From NCBI GenBank assembly GCA_963781785.1, contig CAWAHD010000002.1, positions 3,410,001 to 3,474,000 on the forward strand: 64,000 bases of DNA, read 5' to 3'. Below, one piece after another: positions 47,729-56,940 of the stretch. Below the pieces are notes generated by a model. That model was not told the origin of the DNA and did no database searches. It saw only the letters and a list, made by a program, of their open reading frames with translations. The translations under genes were made by a program, and so were the position numbers. The stretch comes from CAWAHD01 sp963781785. GTDB taxonomy: Bacteria; Planctomycetota; Planctomycetia; Isosphaerales; Isosphaeraceae. How positions within the stretch are numbered: the stretch's first letter is position 1; each line of letters begins with the position of its first letter.

Positions 47729-49266
47729 ATGTCTCAGACCGTTGTCGCCACGCGAGATGGACTGTCCGCCCCAGATTCCGGCGCGAAGGTCACCCAGTCG
47801 GACTGTATGTCCTCTTCACCACCGAAATGTGGGAGCGGTTCAGCTACTACGGAATGCGGGCTCTCCTGGTCCTGTATCTGACGAAAGCAATCGGTCTGGA
47901 TCGACCGGCCGCGCTCAACATTTATGCAATATACACAGGGCTGATCTACCTGACTCCACTGATTGGCGGCCGGCTGGCCGACCGCTACCTGGGACAGCGC
48001 AAGGCCGTGTTTATCGGCGGGATTTTGATGGCGCTCGGTCAACTGGCGCTCACTCAGCGAGATACCTTGTACTTGGGGCTAGGGTTGCTCATCGTCGGCA
48101 ATGGCTTCTTCAAGCCGAATATTTCGACCATGGTCGGCACACTCTACCCCCAGGGCGACGCCAGACGCGACGGGGCCTATACGATCTTCTACATGGGGAT
48201 CAATCTGGGCGCGTTTCTATCGCCCCTCATCTGCGGTCCGCTCGGTGAACGAATTGGATGGGGCTACGGCTTCGGCGCGGCAGGAGTCGGCATGACGCTC
48301 GGGCTGCTCACATTCGTCTTCACCCAGCAATGGCTTCAAGGTAAAGGGCTTCCTCCACTTCGTGAAGAGACACCGACCGCCCGGCTTTCTTTTCGTGACT
48401 GGATCGATATCGCGGTGATCGCGGCAGGAATCACCGCACTTGTTTTCGCAGCAATCTATTCCTGGCCATACATCAGTCCGATCTGGTCGCCGTCCTGGCT
48501 GACCAGCTCCATCGCGGCGTTCTTTTACAAAGGCGCGGTGCTGATCGGCGCTCTCGCGCTGTTCCTCTACGCGACGGAACCGGCCAGGAGCAGCTCCTCG
48601 GGCCACTCGGTGCACGAGCCGTTCACCTTTGAAGACTGGCAGCGAATTGCGGTAATCATCATTATCAGTCTGTTCTCGATCCTTTTCTGGATGGGGTTCG
48701 AGCAGTCAGGAGGCACGCTCAATCTTTTTGCCGACGAGAAGACGAATCGAACGATCTTCGGCTACGACGTGCCGGCATCCGTATTCCAAGCCGTCAATCC
48801 GGTGTTCATCATCACCTTGGCGCCGCTGTTCGCGATACTCTGGACCTATCTCGCCCGGCGTCAATTCCCTCTGGCTTCCGTGACGAAACAGGGGCTGGGG
48901 CTCGCATTACTTGGAGTCGCGTTCGTTGTCATGTACTTCGCAGACTCCGGGCCCAAATCGGAGCGGGTTTCTTCCCTCTGGCTGATCCTGGTGTACCTGA
49001 TTTTCACCGTTGCCGAGCTATTCGTTTCTCCGATCGGATTGTCACTGGTCAACAAGCTCGCCCCGGCCAGGGTCGCGTCACTCATGATGGCCACGTGGTT
49101 CCTCTGCACGGCGGCGGCCAATTATCTCGCGGGAATCATGGAGCACGCGCTCGAGCCATATCACTTGAATCTCTGGGCATTCCTGGGTGCGATGGCGCTG
49201 GTACCAGGCTTGCTGTTGATCGCCCTGACCCCGGTGCTGGTAAAGATGTCGCACGGCAGAGTTTGA
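47729..49266 (+). CDS. POT/PTR-family proton-dependent oligopeptide transporter (frameshift near 47788)
   Basis: ATG 47729 (AGAGGA upstream) begins MSQTVVATRDGLSAPDSGAK in one frame. The rest, from GHPVGLYVLFTTEMWERFSYYGMRALL, is one frame over; adding one G near 47788 joins them. The POT signature ERFSYYGMRALLVLYL (ExxERFxYY type) and the second PTR2 motif (FYMGINLGAFLSPLICG) are intact, with about 14 helices. It imports di- and tripeptides with protons. An S9 peptidase gene follows 27 bp later, which suits peptide uptake and digestion. Confidence 0.9.
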
Positions 49267-49293
49267 GCCGCATTCAATGGGAGATTGTCAATC

Positions 49294-51354
49294 ATGAAGC
49301 CGTGGTTCCTTGCGGTGCTTGTTCTCATTCAACTTGCGGCGCCTCTCTTCGCCGCCGGCCGGCCCATGACGGTCGACGACCTGCTCGCGGTCAAGGGGGT
49401 GTCCGATCCTCAAATCTCGCCGGACGGCTCGCTCGTGGTTTACGTGGTCTCCGAGATCGACCGCGCCCTTGGCAAGTCCAACACCAGTCTCTGGCTCGTC
49501 CCCTCCGCCGCCGGCCGGCCCAAGCAACTGACGTCCACACCCGGCACCAATAACCATCCCCGCTTCAGTCCGGACGGCAAGACCATCGCCTTTGTCTCGA
49601 GCCGCGGCGGCTCGCCTCAGGTCTGGCTCTTGCCAATCGACGGCGGCGAGGCCCACCAGTTGACCCGCCTGCCCATTGGTGTCTCGGGACCAATCTGGTC
49701 CCCGCAAGGAGATAAGATCGCATTCACCGCCTCGGTCTACCCCGGCCAGACCCCCGATCAGACCGCCGCCAAAGACAAGGAGAAAGAATCCTCCAAGACA
49801 AAAGTACGCGCCTATGACCATCTACTGATCCGGCACTGGAACGAGTGGGACGAGGGCAAGCGCAGCCATCTCTTCGTCGCCGATCTCAAGACGGGCGAAT
49901 CTCGGGACTTGACACCCCAGCTCGAGGCCAACACCCCCCCTGCCCCGTTCGGCGGCTCTGCCGATTATGCCTGGTCTCCCGACGGCAACGAGCTTGCCTA
50001 TACCGCTGAACCGGCCCGGGACGCCGCCTGGTCGACGAATACCGACGTCTGGACGGTTCCCATCTCCGGCGGCGAGCCCAGAAACGTCACAGCCGCCAGC
50101 AAGGGCGCCGACGGCCAGCCGGCGTATTCGCCCGACGGCCGCTGGCTCGCCTTCCTCAGCCAGGCGCGGCCCGGGTTCGAGTCGGACCAGTGGGTGCTCA
50201 AGCTGCTGGCGCGCTCCACCCAGACCACCCATGAGCTGACCGAAGCACTCGATCGCCCCGTTCAATCATTCACCTGGGGCGAGGGAAACCGGATCTACGC
50301 CGTGATCGACGACGACGGCACGGAACCGGTCATCGCCGTCGATTTCCAGGTCGAAAACGATCGCCCCCGGACTGCTCCCGCACCTAACGTATTCCCCCGC
50401 GTCGTGACCGGCGGAGTTCAAGCCGGGCTCGTCGCTGGGCCAAAGGGGGCAAAGCTGGTATTCGCCCGCCACTTCGCCCACCACCCGGCCGAAGTGTATG
50501 CCGCCCTGCCTGACGGCTCTGGGCTCGAGCAACTGACCGATCACAACGCAACCCTGCTCTCTCAGCTCGACCTGCCCAAGGTCGAGGGGTTCACGTTCTC
50601 GGGGGCCGATGGTGATCCTGTCCACGGCTGGCTGCTGCGTCCGCCGGGATTCGACCCGGGCAAAAAATATCCCGTTCTCTTCTTGATCCACGGCGGGCCC
50701 CAGGGGGCCTGGCACGACGAGTGGCACAATCGATGGAACTACCAGATGTTCGCCGCGCCGGGCTATGCCGTGGTTGCGATCAATCCTCGCGGCTCGACCG
50801 GCTACGGCCAGAACTTCACCGACCAGATCAGCCAGGACTGGACCGGGCGCGTCTACGACGACCTCATGAAAGGCCTGGATCATGCGTTGATGACCTATTC
50901 ATTCCTGGACGGATCAAAGGCGGCGGCTTGCGGGGGCTCGTACGGCGGTTTCATGGTCAACTGGCTCGCCGGGCACACCGATCGGTTCAAGGCGCTCGTC
51001 AGTCACGCCGGCGTGTTTGACCTGACCAGCAAGTACGGCACGACCGAGGAGCTGTGGTTCCCCGAATGGGAGTTTGGCGGCACACCCTGGGAAAAGCCGC
51101 AGCAATATCGCGAGCGCTCACCCAGCAGCTACGTTGCGAACTTCAAGACGCCGACGCTCGTCATCCACGGAGCGCTCGATTTCCGGGTTCCCGACGCTCA
51201 GGGGCTGGGCATGTTCACCTCACTCCAGCGCCGGGGCGTGCCCAGCCGTTATGTCTGGTTTCCCGACGAGGGACACTGGATCGCCCAGCCGCAGAATCGA
51301 GTTGTCTGGTGGAACGAGGTCTGGACGTGGCTCGATCGTTATTTGAAGCATTGA
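49294..51354 (+). CDS. Secreted S9-family (prolyl oligopeptidase-like) serine peptidase
   Basis: 686 residues from ATG 49294. Signal peptide MKPWFLAVLVLIQLAAPLFA, a TolB-like beta-propeller (repeated SPDG: ISPDGSLVVYV, FSPDGKTIAFVS, YSPDGRWLAFLS), then the catalytic alpha/beta-hydrolase domain with Ser549 (GGSYGGFMVNW), Asp629 (GALDFRVP) and His661 (DEGHWI). Closest to dipeptidyl/acylaminoacyl peptidases of subfamily S9C. Likely periplasmic. Its position directly after the POT transporter supports shared peptide catabolism. Confidence 0.93.
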   Translation: MKPWFLAVLVLIQLAAPLFAAGRPMTVDDLLAVKGVSDPQISPDGSLVVYVVSEIDRALGKSNTSLWLVPSAAGRPKQLTSTPGTNNHPRFSPDGKTIAFVSSRGGSPQVWLLPIDGGEAHQLTRLPIGVSGPIWSPQGDKIAFTASVYPGQTPDQTAAKDKEKESSKTKVRAYDHLLIRHWNEWDEGKRSHLFVADLKTGESRDLTPQLEANTPPAPFGGSADYAWSPDGNELAYTAEPARDAAWSTNTDVWTVPISGGEPRNVTAASKGADGQPAYSPDGRWLAFLSQARPGFESDQWVLKLLARSTQTTHELTEALDRPVQSFTWGEGNRIYAVIDDDGTEPVIAVDFQVENDRPRTAPAPNVFPRVVTGGVQAGLVAGPKGAKLVFARHFAHHPAEVYAALPDGSGLEQLTDHNATLLSQLDLPKVEGFTFSGADGDPVHGWLLRPPGFDPGKKYPVLFLIHGGPQGAWHDEWHNRWNYQMFAAPGYAVVAINPRGSTGYGQNFTDQISQDWTGRVYDDLMKGLDHALMTYSFLDGSKAAACGGSYGGFMVNWLAGHTDRFKALVSHAGVFDLTSKYGTTEELWFPEWEFGGTPWEKPQQYRERSPSSYVANFKTPTLVIHGALDFRVPDAQGLGMFTSLQRRGVPSRYVWFPDEGHWIAQPQNRVVWWNEVWTWLDRYLKH

Positions 51355-51391
51355 CGTAGCGCGCGTCGCGAACCGCCGAGACCAGCCCCCC

Positions 51392-52171
51392 GTGATCGAA
51401 CTCCACGACGTGACGCAGCATTATGGTGTTCGACCCGTGCTCCGCGGGCTCAGCCTGCGGATCGAGCGCGGCGAGGTCGTCGTGATCCTCGGGCCCAACG
51501 GCATGGGCAAGACGACCTTGCTCGGCGTGATGGCCGGCGTGCTCTCACCCCAGCGGGGCACGGTCGTGATCGATGGCCTCAAGCGCCGCGGCTCCGAGGA
51601 TGAAGAGCTGGCGATTCGCAAGATGACCGTCTATCTTCCCGATCAGTCCTGGCTCCCTTTGGCCCAGACCGGCCGCGAGTTCCTCCTGGCCCCGGGCCGG
51701 TTGTATGACATCGAGGAGGAAAGACTGATCGAACACGTCGCTCAGCTCCTCGATCTGTTCGATCTCGCCGACAAAGGGGACAGCCCGATCCGGACCTACT
51801 CTGCCGGCCAGAAGAAGAAGATCTCGCTCTGCTCGGCACTCGTTGTCGAGGTGCCGATCCTGCTCCTGGACGAGCCGTTTTCCGGTGGCCTCGATCCTGC
51901 GGGCATTCTCACCTTGAAACGTCTCATCCAGCACCACGCGCGCCGCCGGAATGCCACGATCGTCTTGACCAGTCCTGTCCCCGAGCTGGTCGAGGAGGTC
52001 GCCACACGGATCGTCGTGCTCCACCATGGTGAGATCCTGGCGTTCGATACCTTCGATGGCCTCCAGCGCCTGACGGGTTGCCGCGGCACTCTGGGCGCTG
52101 TGCTCGAACGATTGATCTTTCCCGACACGATGGGCAAGCTCGATGCCTATCTCGAGGAGTTTGGCCGATGA
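51392..52171 (+). CDS. ABC transporter ATP-binding protein
   Basis: 259 residues from GTG 51392. Walker A GPNGMGKTTLLGV, Q-loop region VYLPDQSW, signature YSAGQKKKISL (LSGGQ variant), Walker B ILLLDEPFSGGLDP and an H-loop-like LTSPVPE with Ser rather than His. It is an ABC-2-type ATPase of the gliding/antibiotic-export group by overall look. It overlaps the next gene (ATGA at 52168), its membrane partner. Confidence 0.9.
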   Translation: MIELHDVTQHYGVRPVLRGLSLRIERGEVVVILGPNGMGKTTLLGVMAGVLSPQRGTVVIDGLKRRGSEDEELAIRKMTVYLPDQSWLPLAQTGREFLLAPGRLYDIEEERLIEHVAQLLDLFDLADKGDSPIRTYSAGQKKKISLCSALVVEVPILLLDEPFSGGLDPAGILTLKRLIQHHARRRNATIVLTSPVPELVEEVATRIVVLHHGEILAFDTFDGLQRLTGCRGTLGAVLERLIFPDTMGKLDAYLEEFGR

Positions 52172-53370
52172 TCCGCCGCGCGCTTGTCCGGATCCGGCAA
52201 GTCGCGCCGCCCTTGTGGGCCGTCGTTGCCTTCCTCGTCATTTACTCGATCGGCGAGGGTCCTCTCTGGTACCTCGAGTGGAAGCTCGGGCAAGTCGACT
52301 CATCCCATCGTTTTGGCCGGACTCTTCTGATCCTGGCGACGATCGGGCTCGGTGTTTACCGAGCCATGGTTTGCCATCCTTATTTCCGGATGGGTTATCT
52401 CGGCTGGCTCAGGTCGACGCCGTGGACCGTGAAGAAACCGTTGCCGCTGGGACCAGCCGAGCTGATTCCGACGGATGGATTGGCAGTCGGGGGGCTCGCC
52501 CTCTTGGGGACCCATTTGCCACAGTTCACATCGTTTTATGTAATAAACAAATTTTTATTCATACACATGATTGTGATCGCGTTGACATTCTGGCGCACGC
52601 AAGTCGCGGTTTTCGGTTACTGTGCACTTTTTTTCCTGGGGTTCGTGCCTCAATTCTGGCAGCGACCGTGGGTCGCCTTCCTGCTCCTGGCGACTATTTA
52701 TGTTTTCGTGCATGAAGGTCTCTGGCGCACGTTCAAACGTTTCCCCTGGCCCACCCCCGGAGCTCTTGTTGACATCTCGCTCTTGATGATGGGAGAGGTC
52801 ACCCACGATCCTTCAGTGACCCTCTCGGATCCAAACTACAGAATGATCGTGCCTCTCTGCGGCTGGCCGTTCAATCGTTTGCACCGCGACATCCGGCGGG
52901 CCAGAGGAGTCAATCGGCTCGATGCCCTCCTGGGCTCGATGCTGTCGGCCTGGTGGCTCTGGAGCGTGCTGTCGAAGATCGACGATCCGCTTGATCGGCG
53001 CGGTTGCTTCCTCTTGGCGCTCTTCTCCGCGATTTTCATTGCGCCCGGCTTCCGACTCGCGACCTACCGGTGGGGATGTCGGCCCCCCATCTCGCTCTGG
53101 GGACGGATCGCGACATTTCGCTGGGTCATTCCCGGCTACGACCAGGTTTTCGTCGGCCCGATTTGTTCGCTCCTGGGATGCTTTGCGGCTCTCTATTTTC
53201 TCAGGTATCTCCTGATTCCGTTTGAGGCGCGCCTAACGGTTGCCGCGGGCGTTACGGTCCTCTTGTCTTTGATCACCCCGCCGCGCCTCAGGCGGTGGAG
53301 ACTCACGGGGCAACACCGCCTCACCGCATCCATGAACGACGCCGCGTCGGCAAACGCCAGATTGGGTTGA
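52168..53370 (+). CDS. Membrane component partnered with the ABC ATPase
   Basis: 400 residues from ATG 52168, translationally coupled to the ATPase. About eight hydrophobic segments, for example PPLWAVVAFLVIYSIGEG, GLAVGGLALLGTHLP, VAVFGYCALFFLGFVP and CFLLALFSAIFIAPGF. No standard permease motif is visible and I do not recognise the family; position and topology suggest the permease or a permease-like partner. The stretch 52530-52570 is unusually AT-rich (the FYVINKFLF region). Confidence 0.75.
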   Translation: MIRRALVRIRQVAPPLWAVVAFLVIYSIGEGPLWYLEWKLGQVDSSHRFGRTLLILATIGLGVYRAMVCHPYFRMGYLGWLRSTPWTVKKPLPLGPAELIPTDGLAVGGLALLGTHLPQFTSFYVINKFLFIHMIVIALTFWRTQVAVFGYCALFFLGFVPQFWQRPWVAFLLLATIYVFVHEGLWRTFKRFPWPTPGALVDISLLMMGEVTHDPSVTLSDPNYRMIVPLCGWPFNRLHRDIRRARGVNRLDALLGSMLSAWWLWSVLSKIDDPLDRRGCFLLALFSAIFIAPGFRLATYRWGCRPPISLWGRIATFRWVIPGYDQVFVGPICSLLGCFAALYFLRYLLIPFEARLTVAAGVTVLLSLITPPRLRRWRLTGQHRLTASMNDAASANARLG

Positions 53371-53372
53371 CC

Positions 53373-53801
53373 ATGAACGTGCGTGGGAACGCGAACGATA
53401 CTCAGCCGCCTCGCTCGGTGCTCCTCGGAATCCTCCAGAAGCGCTGCCCGCGCTGCCGGCGCGGCGTGCTCTTCCCTGCCCTCCTGGTGATGAACGAGAA
53501 CTGCCCCGACTGCTCGCTCGACTTCGACCGCGGCGACCCCGGTTACTTCACGGGGGCCATGTATGTCAGCTATGCCCTGGCAATCCCCTTGATCGCTCTT
53601 GTGACCTTGATCGCCTATCTGGTCATTCCTCGATGGTCCGTGTTCCGGCTCGTCGTGCTGGCAACGGTCGTCTGTTTGCCGTTGATCCCTTGGATCTGGC
53701 AATACTCGCGGGTCATCTGGATGTATTTCGACCAGTACTTCGACCCGGAGGAACAAGAGCCGAACCACGGCGGGCCGGAACAGGAAGGGCAAGCAAGCTG
53801 A
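53373..53801 (+). CDS. DUF983 zinc-ribbon membrane protein
   Basis: 142 residues from ATG 53373, two bases after the preceding stop. A zinc ribbon (KRCPRCRRGVLFP and NCPDCSLDFDRGDPGYFTG) precedes two helices (YALAIPLIALVTLIAYLV, LVVLATVVCLPLIPWIW). This is the DUF983 pattern, including the conserved GDGP/GDPG-like turn. Full length. Function unknown; in the same operon as the ABC pair. Confidence 0.9.
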   Translation: MNVRGNANDTQPPRSVLLGILQKRCPRCRRGVLFPALLVMNENCPDCSLDFDRGDPGYFTGAMYVSYALAIPLIALVTLIAYLVIPRWSVFRLVVLATVVCLPLIPWIWQYSRVIWMYFDQYFDPEEQEPNHGGPEQEGQAS

Positions 53802-53882
53802 CGGCGGCTCTGAAAATAGGGACGCGTCACGTATCGGTGGGTCGATATCTGAGATTACGGCCGATTTCTCCGGCGGCTTCGA

Positions 53883-55837
53883 TCAATCAGCGGTTCGGTG
53901 CCGGAATGCCGAGTCGATGGCGCGGTCCATCCGCTGTAGAGTGATGTCGGTGGCTCCCTGCTCGCGCGTAAGCAGCCGGCCCTCGCGGTCGATCAGGACC
54001 AAGGTCGGATAGAACTGGATCTGAAGCGCTTGCTGCACCGGGCATGGCCCGTCCATGGTGGAGAGAAGCACAGGATAGTTGATCCCCTGCTCTTCTATCG
54101 CTTTGGCCGCGCTGGCCTGGCGATCCTTGAACGCCGGAGCTTTCTCGCACGCGATCCCGACCACCTGGAACCGCTTCCCCGCCGCTTTTTCCTGAAGCTC
54201 GATCAAGTGGGCGATCGATTTCCGGCACGGAGCGCACCAGCTCCCCCAGAAATCGAGCAGAATCACATCGGCGTCGATGTCGTGAAACGAAACCATTTTT
54301 CCGGTCAGGTCGGGCAGCTTGAAATCGATGAGTCGCCGTTCCGTGGGATCGAACCGGCAGATACTCTGACTGGTTGCGTCAAGCGCGGCCGATTGAGCAC
54401 CGATGAGATACCGAGCCAGGCTCGGTTTGGCGGGGCTTTTCGCGCTCGTGAGGGTGACCACACCGCGGCCGTCGGCCGGGCCGGAGCCGGAGGCCCGCTG
54501 GATCGACTCGTCGACCGGTACCCGACCCTGGTTGAGTGAAAGCTCACGCCACGTGGGTCGGCGGGGAGCTTCACCGGAATCATTGGCGCTCGATGGAGCG
54601 TCGTCGCTCGCAGGACCTGCTTCGGACCGGGAATCCGGATCGACAGCCTCATCGGCCGGTCGTGAGCTTCGAGCGCGCCTGGCAGCCGGGGCGGATCGAT
54701 CGTCGCCGCCGCGCGGGTCCGCGACGACGATCGGGCCGTACGAACCCGGTGTGATCACGCGCTCACCGGGCAGCAGTTCCGGGGGCATCGGCCGGGGAGC
54801 CCGTTCCCGCGGTTGCTCCATGAGGCCGATCGACGCCCCAGCACTCTCCTCGCTGGAGTCGGAGGCTCGCGCGCGACGTGCTCTCGACTGTCTCGCTGGG
54901 CCTTGGGCCACGCGGAGAGGTTTTTCCTCAGAACCAGCCGCTGATTCCCTGCTGCTGACCGTGCCTGGCTCGAGCGCGGGTGGAAGTGGATTGGGTCCGT
55001 CCTCATCCTGGTCCTCTGCAGCTCGGCCGGCCGCGCGGGATCGAGATGCCGTACTGTTCTGAGCGTCTGGTGTGCCGGTTTCCGCCGCGACACCTGCGCT
55101 CTTTTGAGAGGCTGGCTGGCGAGCATTCCATCCGGCTCGTACCGGGGCCGCGGAGTACTCGTTCGACGCTTGCGCAGTCCGCTGGTTATTTCGAGGCAGA
55201 ATCGTCGCGGCTTCGGCGGCCGGCGGTTCCGTGTCCTCGACATTGAGTCGGGCGTCGGCGCCGTTCTCATCCGCTGGTTCATCGTCCGCGGGCTCAACAT
55301 TCGAGATCGGGTTGATTCTCGGCTTGGCCGGCCGGATCGACCTGTGCCCCGCAGCGGAATCGCCGTCGCGCGGCTGGAGAGCAATGCGAATATCGGCCTG
55401 GGGCGCCTTGGCCTGCCCCGGCCAACCTTCGTCCCCTCGTCTTCCTCGTATTCCGCGATCACGGTGTACGACGAACCGGGACGGAGCCCGTGGAGCGTGA
55501 ACGCGCCGGATCGATCGGTCGTCGCCGAGACGACCTTTCCTCCAATCGCGCTGCCGACGGCTAGCCGCACTTTCGCGCCGGGCACTGGCTTGCCGCGCTC
55601 GTCATACACTCGCCCCGAGATCCGCGATCCGCTGGCCTCGGGCCGGTCCAGCTCCTCGGTCTCGGCGCGAAGCGACGCGCCCGGCTCTCCCGCGACGATC
55701 GGCAGTGGCTTGTCCCCCACCGAGGCGACCGTCTTCATATTCGACGGGTTACTGGCCCGAAAGCCCCCGGTCTGCGAACATCCCGCGAGAATGCAGACCA
55801 AAGTCAGGAGGCAAAATGTCGATGGGGCGCTGCGCAT
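53883..55837 (-). CDS. TlpA-like thioredoxin lipoprotein with carboxypeptidase-regulatory domain (frameshift near 55417)
   Basis: Starts at ATG 55837: lipoprotein signal MRSAPSTFCLLTLVCILAGC. Residues ~70-135 are a carboxypeptidase-regulatory-like beta-sandwich (ISGRVYDERGKPVPGAKVRL, TTDRSGAFTLHGLRPG). After GTKVGRG the frame breaks; one missing G in the C-run near 55415-55419 continues it as QAKAPQADIRIALQPRDGD. About 350 residues of low-complexity Ala/Ser/Arg/Glu linker follow, then a TlpA/ResA thioredoxin fold with WCAPCRKSIAHL and a cis-Pro region (FYPTLVLIDREG). A periplasmic thiol-disulfide protein anchored on a long tether. Convergent with the DUF983 gene. Confidence 0.83.
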
Positions 55838-56135
55838 GACGCAATATCCTCCTCCTGGTCGGGACGGCTCGGCGGGATTTGCTGAAGTGTCGGCCTACGA
55901 AGGATCGATCATCCTGATCGCTCCCCCGCATCAACCAATAGATGCGGAACCCGTTGCAATTCCCCGCCGCCGGCGCGCTCGCTTTCCGCGAGTGCCGTAT
56001 CCCAGTAGATCGGCAGCAGGGCTGGCGACTCTTGAATCATTCCCTAAGTCCTTTTGGGGATTCCGATACAAGCCGAATCGAAATCGGCCGCCGCGACCAG
56101 AGAGCCGCTGTGCATGGATGATCGATGTCCCGGTG

Positions 56136-56864
56136 TCACGCTGGTTTGCCGCTCGGCACCTCTACCACGTTTTCCGCGCCAGCGGCGCTTTCATCGCGGC
56201 TGGGCGGACCGGCAGGCCGCTGGCCGGCAAACAGGTCACCCATCAAAATGCCGACAATTCCCACGATGACGGCGAGAACCAGGTGGCCGCGAATAAAAAA
56301 TGTCTCTGGCTCCAAGTTATCCGTGTAAAAATAATCTCGATATAATGCCCAGATACATTGGAGCATATATTGAGTAACTGGCCTGGGTCTCCTCGTAGGC
56401 CCCTTGATGAACTCATCAGCCGACGCAAAGAGATAGGCAAGGGCAAAAATGGTGAAGCCGATAGAGCGCAGTGAGCGTCTCCCGCGAGGCGCCGGAGCCG
56501 CTGTGGCGGCCGGTTGCCCTCTGACAAAGAGAAGGCCCCACGCGGCGCCGATCAGTCCTGCCAAGATGGCCAGCAGGCAATTAACGACGGTCCCCGATCT
56601 GGTCTGGAGCTCCACGACGAAGTGACTCAACTCGAGGAACAAATAAACGCAACCGAAGCATGCGGCGCCAGCCAGAGTGCTCCGGTACCGGTCCCGCCGT
56701 GCAAAAGCCGCGAGTATCGTGAATGCAATCAGAGCGATTGTCAGGTTGTACACGACGCTTCGCCCAACTTCGGGATTCTTCGAACGCAATGCGGCAAAGC
56801 ACATCCCCAGGTAAAGAACGGTCGTCATCAAACCGGCGATGCTGTATCGATGCACGTCGATCAC
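56136..56864 (-). CDS. Six-helix membrane protein of unknown function
   Basis: 242 residues from ATG 56864. Helices near residues 9-27 (IAGLMTTVLYLGMCFAAL), 38-56, 64-84, 93-115, 132-150 and 190-212. A loop with a KGPTRRPRPVTQY stretch and several Tyr/Asp residues (YRDYFYTDNLEPE) lies between helices 5 and 6. No known motif. The pattern is seen in planctomycete-only membrane proteins. Not in an obvious operon: 56 bp separate it from the end of the next upstream gene on the same strand (56941), so weak coupling is possible. Confidence 0.7.
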   Translation of the reverse strand: MIDVHRYSIAGLMTTVLYLGMCFAALRSKNPEVGRSVVYNLTIALIAFTILAAFARRDRYRSTLAGAACFGCVYLFLELSHFVVELQTRSGTVVNCLLAILAGLIGAAWGLLFVRGQPAATAAPAPRGRRSLRSIGFTIFALAYLFASADEFIKGPTRRPRPVTQYMLQCIWALYRDYFYTDNLEPETFFIRGHLVLAVIVGIVGILMGDLFAGQRPAGPPSRDESAAGAENVVEVPSGKPA

Positions 56865-56940
56865 CCGATTCTTCGGCCTCGCACCTCCGCGGGCGGTGGT
56901 CTGCGCCGACTCTAGAGCGATTCTCGGGATGACTCCCGTC

